The position numbers were made by a program, and so were the translations under genes. Shown here in pieces: positions 8,417-16,575 of a stretch of DNA of 64,000 bases (position 1 is the first letter of the stretch; each line of letters begins with the position of its first letter). The notes beneath the pieces were generated by a model. That model had not been told where the DNA came from, did not search any database, and saw only the letters and a program-made list of their open reading frames with translations. The stretch is from an uncultured Blautia sp. Lineage in GTDB: Bacteria; Bacillota; Clostridia; Lachnospirales; Lachnospiraceae. Location: assembly GCA_945864225.1 (NCBI GenBank), contig CAMBAL010000004.1, positions 17,317 to 81,316 of the forward strand, given 5' to 3'.

Positions 8417-9054
8417 ATGAAAAATCCATGGGAAGAGATTTCATTAGATGATTATGAAAACCATATGAAGCTCGGTTCTGTCATGCAGCTGCAGTCATTG
8501 AACAAAATGATGAAAGGACAGTTTGATGCATATCCGGTATCCAGTGTGATGATTTTGGAAATCGCAGGCGGAAATGGTCTGGAGCATGTACAAAAGGAGA
8601 AATTCGAGAAAGTATATGGTATTGATGTGAATGCTGCCTATCTGAGGGAGACGGTTTCCAGGTATCCGGAACTGAATGGGGTTCTGGAATGTCTGTGCAG
8701 GGATCTGACAGATGAGGAAGCTGAGCTGCCAGAGGCGGATATGATTATTGCGAACCTGTTGATCGAATATATAGGATATGAACGTTTCCGGAAAACAGTT
8801 CAGAAGGTAAATCCGGAATATGTTCCTGTATCATTCAGATCAATATGGAGAACCATTGGGTCTCTGATTCCCCATATCTGCATGTGTTTGACGGATTGGA
8901 ACAGGTACATCATTTAATGGAAGAAGCAGCATTGAATAAGGCAATGGCTGAAATTCATTACCATGCCATCCGGTCTTTGGAATGTATGCTTCCCAATGGA
9001 AAAAAGCTGGTCCGGATTGATTTCAGAAAAGATGACGGGAAACAGAATCTCTGA
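8417..9054 (+). pseudogene. Class I SAM-dependent methyltransferase, frameshifted
   Basis: A GAGGAG site precedes ATG 8417. The first frame encodes a methyltransferase with the SAM-binding block VMILEIAGGNGLEHV (residues about 45-60) and MIIANLLIEYIGY. Near 8822-8825 the frame changes: restoring one T (GTTCC read as GTTTCC) gives a continuous protein through VSCIIQIN and then VSDSPYLHVFDGLEQVHH to the stop at 9052-9054, about 212 residues. Without this correction the product ends at 8917 with a scrambled tail. It is either a recent pseudogene or a sequencing error; the conserved C-terminal half supports a very recent event. Substrate unknown. Confidence 0.8.
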
Positions 9055-9840
9055 TGATCAGCTTGGTCCCTATGCGTATTTTCCGTGAACGTGTTTCTTC
9101 ATTTATCGGATCCTGTCTGTTTGTCTGTTCCTGATTTTTGATCAGCCGGATCAGCTCTTCTACTGCTTCAAAGGCCAGAGAACGTTTGGAGACATTGATG
9201 GAAGTGAGAGGAGGGAACGTTTCTTCGCAGGTTGGTCTGTCGTTGAAGCCTATGACAGAGATGTCGTCCGGGACGCGGATCCCTTTTTCCTGAAATGCGC
9301 GAAGTGCACCCACAGCCATGGTATCATCATCACAGACAAAGGCATCAGGAAGTTCCTCCGGAGTATGGTTTTCCAGATATTGTCTGAGATACCGATAACT
9401 GTCTTCTTCCGTATAGTGTACGGTCAAAATATGTTCAGGCTGGAAGGCAAGGCCAAAATGAGTGAGGGCATTGACATATCCTTGATGACGTTCTTTGAAA
9501 CTGTTGATGCGGATCTGACTCTTGAGATAGCCGATGCGGGTATGACCCATTTGAATCAGATGTTCGATTGCCTGATAGGTTCCCATCTGGTTGTTGATAG
9601 AAATGGTATTGCAGGGAAGGCGGGTCAGGTCATTATCCATAACAACAAGGGGAATGTGGAGGGAGAGAAATGCATCCATATCTTCATCCTGCATTTCTGT
9701 TCCAAAAATGACAGCTCCCTGGCAGTTCAGTGTATGGAGATGTTCAATCTGGGGTTCCATGGGTTTGCGTTTATCAATGGTACTCAGCAGAATATTATAG
9801 CCATAGCAGGAACAGATCCATGACAGAGATCCATACAGGT
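9023..9840 (-). pseudogene. LacI-family regulator, ligand-binding domain only (N-terminus lost)
   Basis: The minus-strand frame encodes the effector-binding domain of a LacI/GalR regulator: GYNILLSTID, MGHTRIGYLKS, PDAFVCDDDTMAVGALRAF, PDDISVIGFNDRPTCEE and PPLTSINVS are all in family order. The helix-turn-helix and about the first 60-70 residues are missing. Upstream of about 9840 the frame runs into the start region of the divergently oriented ABC ATPase, and the residues there do not fit the family. It overlaps the 3' end of the methyltransferase by 32 bp. It is a truncated remnant; an expressed fragment could not bind DNA. Confidence 0.8.
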
Positions 9841-9880
9841 GAGGATATTGTAGCAGAACAGATATAAAGGAGCGATATAT

Positions 9881-10654
9881 ATGGTTCAGAAAGAAAGTCA
9901 GACAAATACGCAGGGGACGGTTCCGGTAATTGAACTGAAACATGTGGATAAACATTTCGGGGCACTTCATGTGCTGAAAGATATTAATCTCAGTGTAAAA
10001 AAAGGCGAGGTTGTCGTGATTATCGGACCTTCCGGTTCGGGAAAATCCACCCTGTGCCGTACGATTAACCGTCTGGAAACCATTGATTCCGGGAAAATAC
10101 TGATTGATGGTGTTGCAATTCCCAAGGAGGGGAAAAATCTTGCCCGTCTTCGCGCCCAGGTGGGAATGGTGTTCCAGTCATTTAATTTATTTGCACATAA
10201 AAACATTCTTGATAATGTCACTCTTGGTCCAACAGATGTACTGAAGGTGCCGAAAAAGGAAGCAAGAGAGGAAGCAATGAAACTTCTCAAAAGAGTCGGT
10301 GTAGATTCCCAGGCTGCAAAAATGCCTGCTCAGCTTTCCGGCGGTCAGCAGCAGAGGGTGGCAATTGCCCGTTCTCTTGCCATGCATCCCAAGGCAATTC
10401 TGTTTGACGAACCGACAAGTGCACTGGATCCAGAGATGATCGGTGAAGTTCTGGATGTTATGACAGAGCTGGCGAAGGAAGGAATGACGATGGTTGTCGT
10501 TACTCATGAAATGAATTTTGCAAGACGTGTGGCAGACAGAATTATCTTTATGGATGGCGGAAAGATTATCGAAGAAAATGTACCGGAAGAGTTTTTTGCG
10601 CATCCTGCAACACAGCGTGCACAGGATTTTATGAATTCTATCCGGGATCATTAA
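9881..10654 (+). CDS. Polar amino acid ABC transporter ATP-binding protein (GlnQ type), orphan
   Basis: The 257-residue ATPase has Walker A GPSGSGKS (residues 49-56), the ABC signature [10 protein letters not shown], Walker [14 protein letters not shown] and the H-loop VVTHEM. It resembles ATPases of glutamate/glutamine/cystine importers, which act on the cytosolic side of a membrane permease. The start at 9881 follows AAGGAG by 8 bases; a 15-residue N-terminal extension precedes the usual domain start. No permease or binding protein gene is adjacent, so it must work with distant partners or be left over from a deletion; the decapitated LacI gene immediately upstream supports a past rearrangement at about 9840. 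Confidence 0.9.
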   Translation: MVQKESQTNTQGTVPVIELKHVDKHFGALHVLKDINLSVKKGEVVVIIGPSGSGKSTLCRTINRLETIDSGKILIDGVAIPKEGKNLARLRAQVGMVFQSFNLFAHKNILDNVTLGPTDVLKVPKKEAREEAMKLLKRVGVDSQAAKMPAQLSGGQQQRVAIARSLAMHPKAILFDEPTSALDPEMIGEVLDVMTELAKEGMTMVVVTHEMNFARRVADRIIFMDGGKIIEENVPEEFFAHPATQRAQDFMNSIRDH

Positions 10655-10686
10655 AAATGGTAGTAAAGTGCAATATGGAGGAATCT

Positions 10687-10740
10687 ATGTATTATAATGC
10701 TCTAAGAGATAATCATGTAAAGGCAGGAAAATGGCTATGA
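10687..10740 (+). CDS. Possible 17-residue leader peptide
   Basis: ATG 10687 follows GGAGGA by 3-4 bases and opens a 17-codon frame (MYYNALRDNHVKAGKWL) ending at TGA 10738-10740, overlapping the start of the following hydrolase gene. It could couple translation of that gene, or be the tail of a lost gene. No homologue is recognised. Confidence 0.3.
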   Translation: MYYNALRDNHVKAGKWL

Positions 10741-11510
10741 AAAAACCGAGAATTGTAATTCCGGAGATCAATCAGAATATTCAAAATTATATGAATGCAG
10801 TTCGGGCTGCGGGGATGGAACCGGTTGCGGTTTCTCTTCAGTCGGAGCAGCTTCCGCAGACGTATCAGCAGGAATATCTGGATTACTCGGAGATGAAAGT
10901 GGAAGACTATGACGGGCTTTTGCTTCCGGGCGGAGGTGATATCAATCCTGTGCGTTACGGACAGGAGAATCAGGGAAGTACGATGGTCGTGGATGCATTG
11001 GATAAGCTTCAGTTTGCGGTACTGGATGATTTTGTGAAAAGCGGAAAACCGGTTTTTGGCATCTGCAGGGGTCATCAGGTGATCAATGTATATTTTGGAG
11101 GAACGCTGATCCAGCATCTTCCTACCTCTTTCCGTCATGCACGAAGACTGGAGGATCCAGATAAAGTTCATCGCTGTCTGGTAAATCAGGGAAGCTGGCT
11201 GGCAGAGATTTATGGAACAGAGTTTTTTCATAACAGTGCTCATCATCAGGCTGTTGACCGATTTGGTGAAAATCTGGTGCCGGACAGTTATTGCCCGGAA
11301 GATGGAACTGTGGAGGCAATGCACCATTCTATTCTTCCTGTTTACAGTGTACAGTGGCATCCGGAACGGATGTGTCTGGCATGGGAGCGTGAAGATACAG
11401 TGAACGGACTTCCTGCACTGCAGTTTTTCAGCAGGGTATGTATGGAAAAGATGGAGAAGCGCATGGATGATACCGACCATGGAATTATGGGTGACAGGAT
11501 GGGACTGTAG
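10731..11510 (+). CDS. Gamma-glutamyl-gamma-aminobutyrate hydrolase family (class I glutamine amidotransferase-like, peptidase C26)
   Basis: The 259-residue protein has the nucleophile elbow GICRGHQ with Cys112, an oxyanion-type block LLLPGGGDINP near residue 64, and the His-Glu pair of QWHPE (His210, Glu212). This Cys-His-Glu triad defines the C26 family, which includes PuuD-like hydrolases of gamma-glutamyl amides. It is cytosolic. It lies 76 bp after the orphan GlnQ-like ATPase on the same strand, consistent with a small operon for amino acid or gamma-glutamyl compound use. The ATG at 10737 is an alternative start. The C-terminal 20 residues are charged and not conserved. Confidence 0.85.
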   Translation: MAMKKPRIVIPEINQNIQNYMNAVRAAGMEPVAVSLQSEQLPQTYQQEYLDYSEMKVEDYDGLLLPGGGDINPVRYGQENQGSTMVVDALDKLQFAVLDDFVKSGKPVFGICRGHQVINVYFGGTLIQHLPTSFRHARRLEDPDKVHRCLVNQGSWLAEIYGTEFFHNSAHHQAVDRFGENLVPDSYCPEDGTVEAMHHSILPVYSVQWHPERMCLAWEREDTVNGLPALQFFSRVCMEKMEKRMDDTDHGIMGDRMGL

Positions 11511-11568
11511 AGAAAAAATGTGATTTTGCCCGGAGCGTGTTTAAAAATTCATTCTGCGATTATTGCAA

Positions 11569-11606
11569 AGAGCCAGAGGAAAAATAAAAGGGTATCCTCT
11601 GGCTCT
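11569..11606. terminator. Hairpin terminator between convergent genes
   Basis: A perfect 12-bp stem AGAGCCAGAGGA (11569-11580) and TCCTCTGGCTCT (11595-11606) with a 14-base loop lies between the convergent hydrolase (plus) and DnaJ (minus) genes. The T-tracts on either side are short, so it is an imperfect but plausible bidirectional terminator. Confidence 0.6.
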
Positions 11607-11683
11607 ATTGTTATATAAAATAATTTATACTTCTATTATAAACAATTCACGGATACATCGCAATCACAACTTTGGATTTCCTG

Positions 11684-12799
11684 TTATGCTGCACCTCCGT
11701 TTCGGAAGGATTGCTTTTTCTGAATCTGTTCAAATTCTCTGAGCTTCTGTGCAGCTTCGGGGGTAAGGGTACGGGGAACCTGAATTTCTACGGTGGCATA
11801 CTGGTCACCTCTGACAGAAGGATGACTCATGGATACAATGCCTTTGCCCCGGAGGCGGATTTTGGTGCCTGACTGGGTGCCCTGCTTAATTTTGCAGATG
11901 ACATCTCCGTAGAGGGTGGGAATTTTGGCCTCTCCGCCGAATACAGCAGTGATGAAGGGGATTGTCACAGTGGTATAGATATCCTGGCCTTCTCTTCGAA
12001 ATCCCGGTTTGTCCTGTACGGTAACCTTCAGAAGCAGGTCTCCGGGACGGGAAGAACCGATTCCCGGCATGCCTTTGCCCTTCAGACGGATGGTTTTGCC
12101 GGATTCGATTCCTGCAGGGATATTGACTTCGTAGGACTGTATCTGACCGGAACTGTTTTGCAGACGGATGACTTTTTTGCCGCCAAAGGCTGCTTCGTCG
12201 AAGGTGACCTCTACTTCTGCCTGCAGATCCTGTCCTTTGTTGGAATCGCTGTATCCGTTGAAATTGCCGGAAGTCCTTGCATCACCATAGTTTCCTGAAT
12301 CTCTGAAACCGCCAAAACTTCCGAAATTGCCATAATTGCCGGAATCACGGAAATGATTGAATCCGTTACCGAAACCGCCTGCTCCGTTGAATCCGCCGGC
12401 AGCACCGGAGTGATAACCGTTTCCGCCAAAGAACTGTTTCAGAATATCATCCATGTTTTCACCGTTTTCAAAATGGTATTCTCTGTACTGGCCATGATTA
12501 AATGGATTTCCCTGCCCGCTGCCGAACGGATTACCGTATCCACCGGCGGCACCTGCATCGGAGGCCCCGCCGTCAAATGCGGCATGCCCGAACTGGTCAT
12601 ACAGCTTTCTCTTTTTTTCATCACTCAGAACATCATAGGCCTCTGTAATTTCCTTAAAGCGTTCTTCTGCACGGGTATTTCCCTCGTTGCTGTCCGGATG
12701 ATATTTCTTGGCAAGCTTCCGGTATGCTTTTTTGATATCGGCGGAATCCGCATTTTTACTGACGCCTAACACTTCATAATAATCTCTTTTCTTATTCAA
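11684..12799 (-). CDS. DnaJ-type (CbpA-like) co-chaperone without zinc finger
   Basis: The protein has an N-terminal J domain with the HPD motif near residue 35 (KYHPDSNEG), then a long Gly/Phe/Asn-rich linker with repeated FRDSGNYG units (residues about 85-190), and the DnaJ C-terminal substrate-binding domains ([19 protein letters not shown] and [10 protein letters not shown]). The four CxxCxGxG zinc repeats of DnaJ are absent, so it is a class B (CbpA-like) J protein that would stimulate Hsp70. The start is taken as TTG 12799 because GAGAAGGTG lies 5-8 bases before it; a GTG three codons upstream overlaps that site. It is 33-69 bp downstream of the Hsp20 gene and separated from it by a hairpin. 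Confidence 0.88.
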   Translation of the reverse strand: MNKKRDYYEVLGVSKNADSADIKKAYRKLAKKYHPDSNEGNTRAEERFKEITEAYDVLSDEKKRKLYDQFGHAAFDGGASDAGAAGGYGNPFGSGQGNPFNHGQYREYHFENGENMDDILKQFFGGNGYHSGAAGGFNGAGGFGNGFNHFRDSGNYGNFGSFGGFRDSGNYGDARTSGNFNGYSDSNKGQDLQAEVEVTFDEAAFGGKKVIRLQNSSGQIQSYEVNIPAGIESGKTIRLKGKGMPGIGSSRPGDLLLKVTVQDKPGFRREGQDIYTTVTIPFITAVFGGEAKIPTLYGDVICKIKQGTQSGTKIRLRGKGIVSMSHPSVRGDQYATVEIQVPRTLTPEAAQKLREFEQIQKKQSFRNGGAA

Positions 12800-12836
12800 C
12801 GCTTTCACCTTCTCTCAGAAATATAGTATGTGAAAA

Positions 12837-12861
12837 CGAGAGGCCATTGACTGACCTCTCG
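12837..12861 (-). terminator. Hairpin between hsp20 and dnaJ-like genes
   Basis: A 7-bp stem CGAGAGG/CCTCTCG (12837-12843 with 12855-12861) is followed on the minus strand by GTTTTC. It is a weak terminator or attenuator that would make the J-protein less abundant than Hsp20. Confidence 0.5.
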
Positions 12862-12867
12862 CTATTT

Positions 12868-13332
12868 TTAGCCTTCAATGGAAATAAAATGATCTTTCTC
12901 CACCGCTGGTTTTGCTTCTTTCTTCGGAACGAATAATTTCAGGATTCCGTGTTTGAATTCTGCCTTGATGTCTTCCTGACGGACATCTTCGCCTACATAA
13001 AAGCTTCTGCTGCAGGCACCTGCGTAACGTTCCCTGCGGATGTAACGTCCGCTGTCTTTTTCTTTTTCGTCCTTATCCAGACCTTTGGCTGCGCTGATGG
13101 TCAGGTAACCATTTTCAAGGGAAGCTTTTACTTCGTCTTTCTTGAAACCAGGCAGGTCAATCATGACTTCATAGCCATTGTCCATTTCCTTTACATCTGT
13201 TTTCATAATGTGGTTGGCGTTCTTGCCATAAAGTTTCTTCTCTGTGTTCCTGATATCGCGGTCTCCGTAGAACGGAAAATCATTAAAAAAGTCATCAAAT
13301 AAGTTTTCTCCAAAAATACTAGGCATTAACAT
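12868..13332 (-). CDS. Hsp20/alpha-crystallin family small heat shock protein
   Basis: The 154-residue protein has the alpha-crystallin domain from about residue 42 to 145: YEVMIDLPGFKKDEVKASLENGYLTISA, then the conserved A-x-x-x-n-G-v-L element (AEFKHGILKLFVPK). The short N-terminal region (MLMPSIFGENLFDDFF) and C-terminal tail are usual for this family of ATP-independent holdases. It is preceded by GGAGAG and heads a stress pair with the J protein. No CIRCE-type inverted repeat was seen upstream; an AT-rich stretch at 13350-13370 probably holds the promoter. Confidence 0.92.
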   Translation of the reverse strand: MLMPSIFGENLFDDFFNDFPFYGDRDIRNTEKKLYGKNANHIMKTDVKEMDNGYEVMIDLPGFKKDEVKASLENGYLTISAAKGLDKDEKEKDSGRYIRRERYAGACSRSFYVGEDVRQEDIKAEFKHGILKLFVPKKEAKPAVEKDHFISIEG

Positions 13333-13557
13333 AAGTCATCTCTCCTTTTTTATACTATGCATATTTACCTGTTTCTTTGGAACTGGGATGTCCGGAGAAC
13401 TCATAGAACCTGTTTCTTATTCTCTTTTTGTTCTCTTCCTTTGTTCTATGTGTAATATAACACATAACATTACAGGCGTCAAGAGGAAATTTGAGATTTT
13501 TTGTGAAAGAAATGTGAAATTGTGACTGCTCACTGGTAATATCCCGCGAGGTGTGTT

Positions 13558-13707
13558 ACTGTGTGCAGCATTTGCAAGAAGTTGATCATCAGAAGATTTT
13601 TCGGAGATTTTTACTTCAATGATGATTCCCGGAAGATTGATTTCCCGGGGATATAACTGAAAATCGTAACGGACATCGCCGGATTGACAAAATAAAGAAC
13701 CGGGCAT
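13558..13707 (-). pseudogene. Fragment of a PD-(D/E)XK nuclease-type protein
   Basis: The frame contains DVRYDFQLYPREINLPGII followed by IEVKISEKSSDDQLLANAA, which matches the D-(x)n-ExK core of the PD-(D/E)XK domain found at the end of AAA-ATPase/DUF1703-type proteins. Only about 45 residues are recognisable; before it lies the terminator of the neighbouring gene and after it the frame becomes unrelated sequence. The longer open frame down to 13417 is not credible as a gene. Confidence 0.5.
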
Positions 13708-13724
13708 TTGCTGTCCGGTTCTTT
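13694..13724 (-). terminator. Terminator of the AMP-ligase remnant operon
   Basis: A perfect 10-bp stem AAAGAACCGG (13694-13703) and CCGGTTCTTT (13715-13724) is followed on the minus strand by ATTTTGT. It lies 4 bp after the stop codon of the AMP-binding remnant. Confidence 0.8.
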
Positions 13725-13728
13725 ATGA

Positions 13729-14655
13729 CTAATAACGTTTGATCTTCTTGGATGGTGTTTTCGGGAATTCGGTGTCACGGGTTTTCAGACGGTAAACACG
13801 TTTGTAAGCGGGAGCGGAGCTGTTGTAGGTATCGATCAGTTTCTGAAGCTCTGCCGGGATATCGCTGATTTCTTTTTTGGCAGCGTATTCCAGATCAGGG
13901 AAGATTTCCGCCTCAATGACACCTTCGTTTTCGCGTACCAGGATTTCCTGGACAAGGCGGTTTTCACCGATCCTGTTTTCCAGTTCCTCAGGAGATACAT
14001 TTTCGCCGTTTTTGGTGATGATCAGGTTTTTCTTGCGGCCTGTGAGGTATACAAAACCTTCTTCATCCACATAACCCAGATCACCTGTGTGGAGCCAGCC
14101 GTCTACCAGAGCTTCAGCGGTTTCCTCCGGCATTTTGTAGTAACCCTGCATCACACTGCTTCCCCGTACCCAGAGCTCCTCATCCACGGTTTTTGCTTCG
14201 CAGTTGGGAATAAGCTGACCGACAGTACCTTTGCGGATATTCCAGCTTACAGTTGTACTGATGACCGGAGAGCATTCGGTCATACCATAGCCCTGAAGAA
14301 TGTCAATTCCGTATTTCGCAAAAAGATCCAGCATGGCCGGCGGAAGATATGCACCGCCGCTGCAGATGGTGTGGAATTGTTCGCCAAAGACTTCTTTTTT
14401 TACAATTTCAGGCGGAAGTCCGGCAGCATCTTCCAGTTTTTTGGCGATGGTCTCAATCATCAGCGGAACCATGAGAATCAAATTCGGACGGAACAGTTTG
14501 ATATTTTTTACCATACGGATCAGTGAATCATTGATACACACAACTGCGCCTGTAGAAAATCCCTTGAGGAAATCCATGCTCAGGCAATAGGCATGATGTA
14601 CAGGCAGGACAGACATCATAATGGTTCCGGCCGGGAATTTCATATCCAGGCAGCT
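13729..14655 (-). pseudogene. AMP-binding acyl/aryl ligase, C-terminal two thirds only
   Basis: From about 14655 leftwards the frame encodes the ANL-superfamily adenylating fold: FPAGTIMMSVLPVHHAY, GYGMTECSPVIS (motif A5-like), GWLHTGDLGYVDEEG (A7) and LTGRKKNLIITKNGENVSPE (A8), ending with KTPSKKIKRY, where the A10 lysine lies. The N-terminal region with the P-loop-like A3 motif is missing: instead the frame runs into out-of-frame sequence of the upstream condensation-like gene at a junction near 14646-14655. The enzyme would normally activate a fatty or aryl acid as an acyl-adenylate; this copy is not expected to be active. Confidence 0.8.
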
Positions 14656-14953
14656 TCTTCCATGGTTTTGCCGGAAAAATCCACATATTCGACGCGCGGT
14701 CTTCTTTGTCCACAACATACTGGTACAGGGTGCCTTCTTTGTCGGCGGCAAAGCGAAGACGCATGGAATCGCAGCGCTCGTAAGCTTTGTAGATGGCTTT
14801 TTTCAGCATGTCGATATCCAGCTCTGTTTCAATGGTAAGGCTGGTTCCGATATTTAAAACTTCTTTTTTGGGGCAGAAGTTCTGGTAGTAAATATGAAAT
14901 TTCTGTGCAACAGTCAGGGGATATACAGGATATCCTTTATGTTTTCTCATCAT
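14656..14953 (-). pseudogene. N-terminal fragment of a condensation-domain-like protein, fused out of frame to the ligase
   Basis: The start ATG at 14953 overlaps the stop codon of the alpha/beta hydrolase and has GGAGG 9 bases upstream. About 80 residues (YPLTVAQKFHIYYQ, NIGTSLTIETELDIDMLKKA, CDSMRLRF) match the start of NRPS-condensation-like acyltransferases (COG4908 type). Near 14697 one base is missing: restoring a C gives DPRVEYVDFSGKTMEEA. The sequence then switches to the AMP-ligase gene at GCTGCCTGG (around 14646-14654). Thus the rest of this gene and the start of the ligase were deleted together. Confidence 0.75.
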
Positions 14954-15900
14954 TCTATAATTCCTCCAAGAAATTCAGTCATAGCGTTTTCATAAGCTTC
15001 CGTATCTTTATAAAAGCTTTCTGCGTGTGCTGCGCCTTCCACGATCAGTTTTTTCTTCGGGGAAGCACAGTTTTCGTAAATGGTATCGCACATGCTGCAT
15101 GGAACAAAGGTGTCAGCGGATCCATGGATAAAAAGAATGGGAACAGTTGCTTTTTGTACTTCTCTTGCTGCATTGCAGTCATCCAGACCGTAGCCGGCGC
15201 GTTTGCGGTTGATTCTGTCGGAAATCTGCATAATCGGAAAAGCCGGAAGGTGGATCATGGTGTGAAGTACATGAGTAAATACCTCTTTTGGGGAGGTGAA
15301 GGCGCAGTCGGAGATGATCCCTTTTATTTGTTCAGGAAGTGCAAGACCGCTTGCCATCAGGACAGTGGCACCACCCATGGAGGTGCCGTGGAGCAGGATC
15401 TGAACATCTTCTCCGCATTTCTGCAGAACCCAGTCGATCCATTTCAGTGCGTCCATACGGTCCAGACAGCCAAAGCCTATGTAAGTGCCTTCGCTCTCTC
15501 CGTGGGCGTGCTCATCTACCAGAAGCATGGAATATCCATGGGTCAGATAGTAGCTGGAAAGTCCGGTGTAGTCGTTCATGCCGCGGCTGGTGTATCCGTG
15601 AAAACAGATGACTGCTTTTTTGCAGGATTCCTGTGGAAACCAGGTTGCATGAAGCTTCAGGTTATCGTCAGAATGAATCCATACATCTTCATGGGGTTCG
15701 GCAAGCATGGAGTCCTTGCATTTCTGGATAAAAGGCATATGCTGTGTCCAGTCCGTTCCTGCCATTTTCATGGTGCGTTCCATTTTTGCATTGTTGCGGG
15801 TCATGGTTCTGCGGTAAAAGTACAGGGATGTTCCTGCTTCGGCAGCAGCCAGCAGACCCACCAGTACGGCTGCGCCTCTTGCTGCTTTTTTTCTGCTCAT
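14950..15900 (-). CDS. Alpha/beta hydrolase with N-terminal membrane anchor
   Basis: The 316-residue protein begins with a basic tip and one hydrophobic segment (GAAVLVGLLAAAEAGTSLYF), so it is probably membrane-anchored. The hydrolase fold follows: oxyanion block CFHGYTSRG near residue 99, nucleophile elbow HGTSMGG with Ser174, an acid in HGSADTFVP and the histidine in EGAAHAES. It resembles the alpha/beta hydrolases often annotated as esterases or BEM46-like hydrolases. It lies 22 bp after the SCP2 gene and is translationally coupled to the condensation-like remnant, so an acyl or lipid substrate is likely. The start follows AGAGGAC by 6 bases. Confidence 0.88.
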   Translation of the reverse strand: MSRKKAARGAAVLVGLLAAAEAGTSLYFYRRTMTRNNAKMERTMKMAGTDWTQHMPFIQKCKDSMLAEPHEDVWIHSDDNLKLHATWFPQESCKKAVICFHGYTSRGMNDYTGLSSYYLTHGYSMLLVDEHAHGESEGTYIGFGCLDRMDALKWIDWVLQKCGEDVQILLHGTSMGGATVLMASGLALPEQIKGIISDCAFTSPKEVFTHVLHTMIHLPAFPIMQISDRINRKRAGYGLDDCNAAREVQKATVPILFIHGSADTFVPCSMCDTIYENCASPKKKLIVEGAAHAESFYKDTEAYENAMTEFLGGIIE

Positions 15901-15922
15901 ATGATGTCCTCTTGAAATGTCT

Positions 15923-16249
15923 TTATTTTCTCTTGATCAGTTCGTTCAGTTTCAGGGCTTTGTCAAAGTTTCCTTCGACTTTCAGCTTCTGGATGGTGAA
16001 TGCAAGAACCGGGTCCAGTCTGCCTTCGATAATGGCCATGAAGGTTTCCGGCGAGGCGGTAAACATGGCGTCTCTGTCGTAATATTCATAAGGCTCTACG
16101 TATAATTTGCCTTCTTTTACTTCTACATAAAAAATGCCGGATGATTCGCCTGTGATATTGAACTGGTATGCCAGGTGTTCTTTGATGTCGCTTACATCCG
16201 CATTCATAAACTGTGTTTTTACATAGGAAAAATACTCTGCATAGGTCAT
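15923..16249 (-). CDS. SCP2 sterol-carrier-like domain protein
   Basis: A 108-residue protein made of a single SCP2 domain: YQFNITGESSGIFYVEVKEG, then the hydrophobic ligand-cavity strand and TASPETFMAIIEGRLDPVLAF with the terminal helix KLKVEGNFDKALKLNELI. SCP2 domains bind lipids or acyl-CoA. The ATG at 16249 is preferred over that at 16258, because GGAGG touches the first ATG but lies 9 bases before the second. It is the first gene of the SCP2-hydrolase-ligase operon and faces the TetR gene across the triple operator. Confidence 0.85.
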   Translation of the reverse strand: MTYAEYFSYVKTQFMNADVSDIKEHLAYQFNITGESSGIFYVEVKEGKLYVEPYEYYDRDAMFTASPETFMAIIEGRLDPVLAFTIQKLKVEGNFDKALKLNELIKRK

Positions 16250-16354
16250 CTTTTTCATCCTCCAATTAAATGTCCCGGGTCATAGACAGATGTGTCTGAA
16301 TATAGCTTCGGGCTGGCTGAACGGATCATCTGTTTCTGTTCCAGGATAGCTTGT

Positions 16355-16457
16355 TTGACTGATGGTCGAACGGATTTATCATAATAATTCGACGATAATC
16401 GACTGATGGTCGACTTTCAGTAAAAATAGGTTACCATAGGTTTCGACCAGCGGTCAA
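16355..16457. promoter_or_regulatory. Three TYGAC-N5-GTCRA palindromes spaced exactly 44 bp
   Basis: The 15-mers TTGACTGATGGTCGA (16355-16369), TCGACTGATGGTCGA (16399-16413) and TCGACCAGCGGTCAA (16443-16457) share the palindrome TYGAC-N5-GTCRA, and their starts are 44 bp apart both times. They fill the space between the SCP2 operon (minus) and TetR (plus). They are probable TetR operators; the third also contains TTGACC on the minus strand, usable as a -35 element. Confidence 0.7.
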
Positions 16458-16512
16458 GTTGTTTAAATCACAAAATATAGAGAAAAATCGAGATGTCTGT
16501 GTGTGATTTTTG

Positions 16513-16546
16513 CCAGTTGAAACTGGTTGATTTTGTGTGCTATACT
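16513..16546 (+). promoter_or_regulatory. Promoter of the TetR gene with overlapping palindrome
   Basis: TTGAAA (16517-16522), an 18-base spacer and TATACT (16541-16546) form a good promoter 30 bp before the TetR start. The -35 lies inside the palindrome CCAGTT-GA-AACTGG (16513-16526), a second type of possible operator. Confidence 0.65.
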
Positions 16547-16575
16547 TAAAAATATATTTCAGGAAAGGCGATATT

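Noticed and set aside
9841-9970. N-terminal extension of the LacI-like frame up to an ATG at 9970
   Set aside because: It lies antisense to the ABC ATPase and does not match the LacI family; the ATG has no ribosome site.
13417-13557. Rest of the 96-codon frame that holds the nuclease fragment
   Set aside because: After about 50 codons the sequence no longer matches any family, so only the first part is taken as a remnant.
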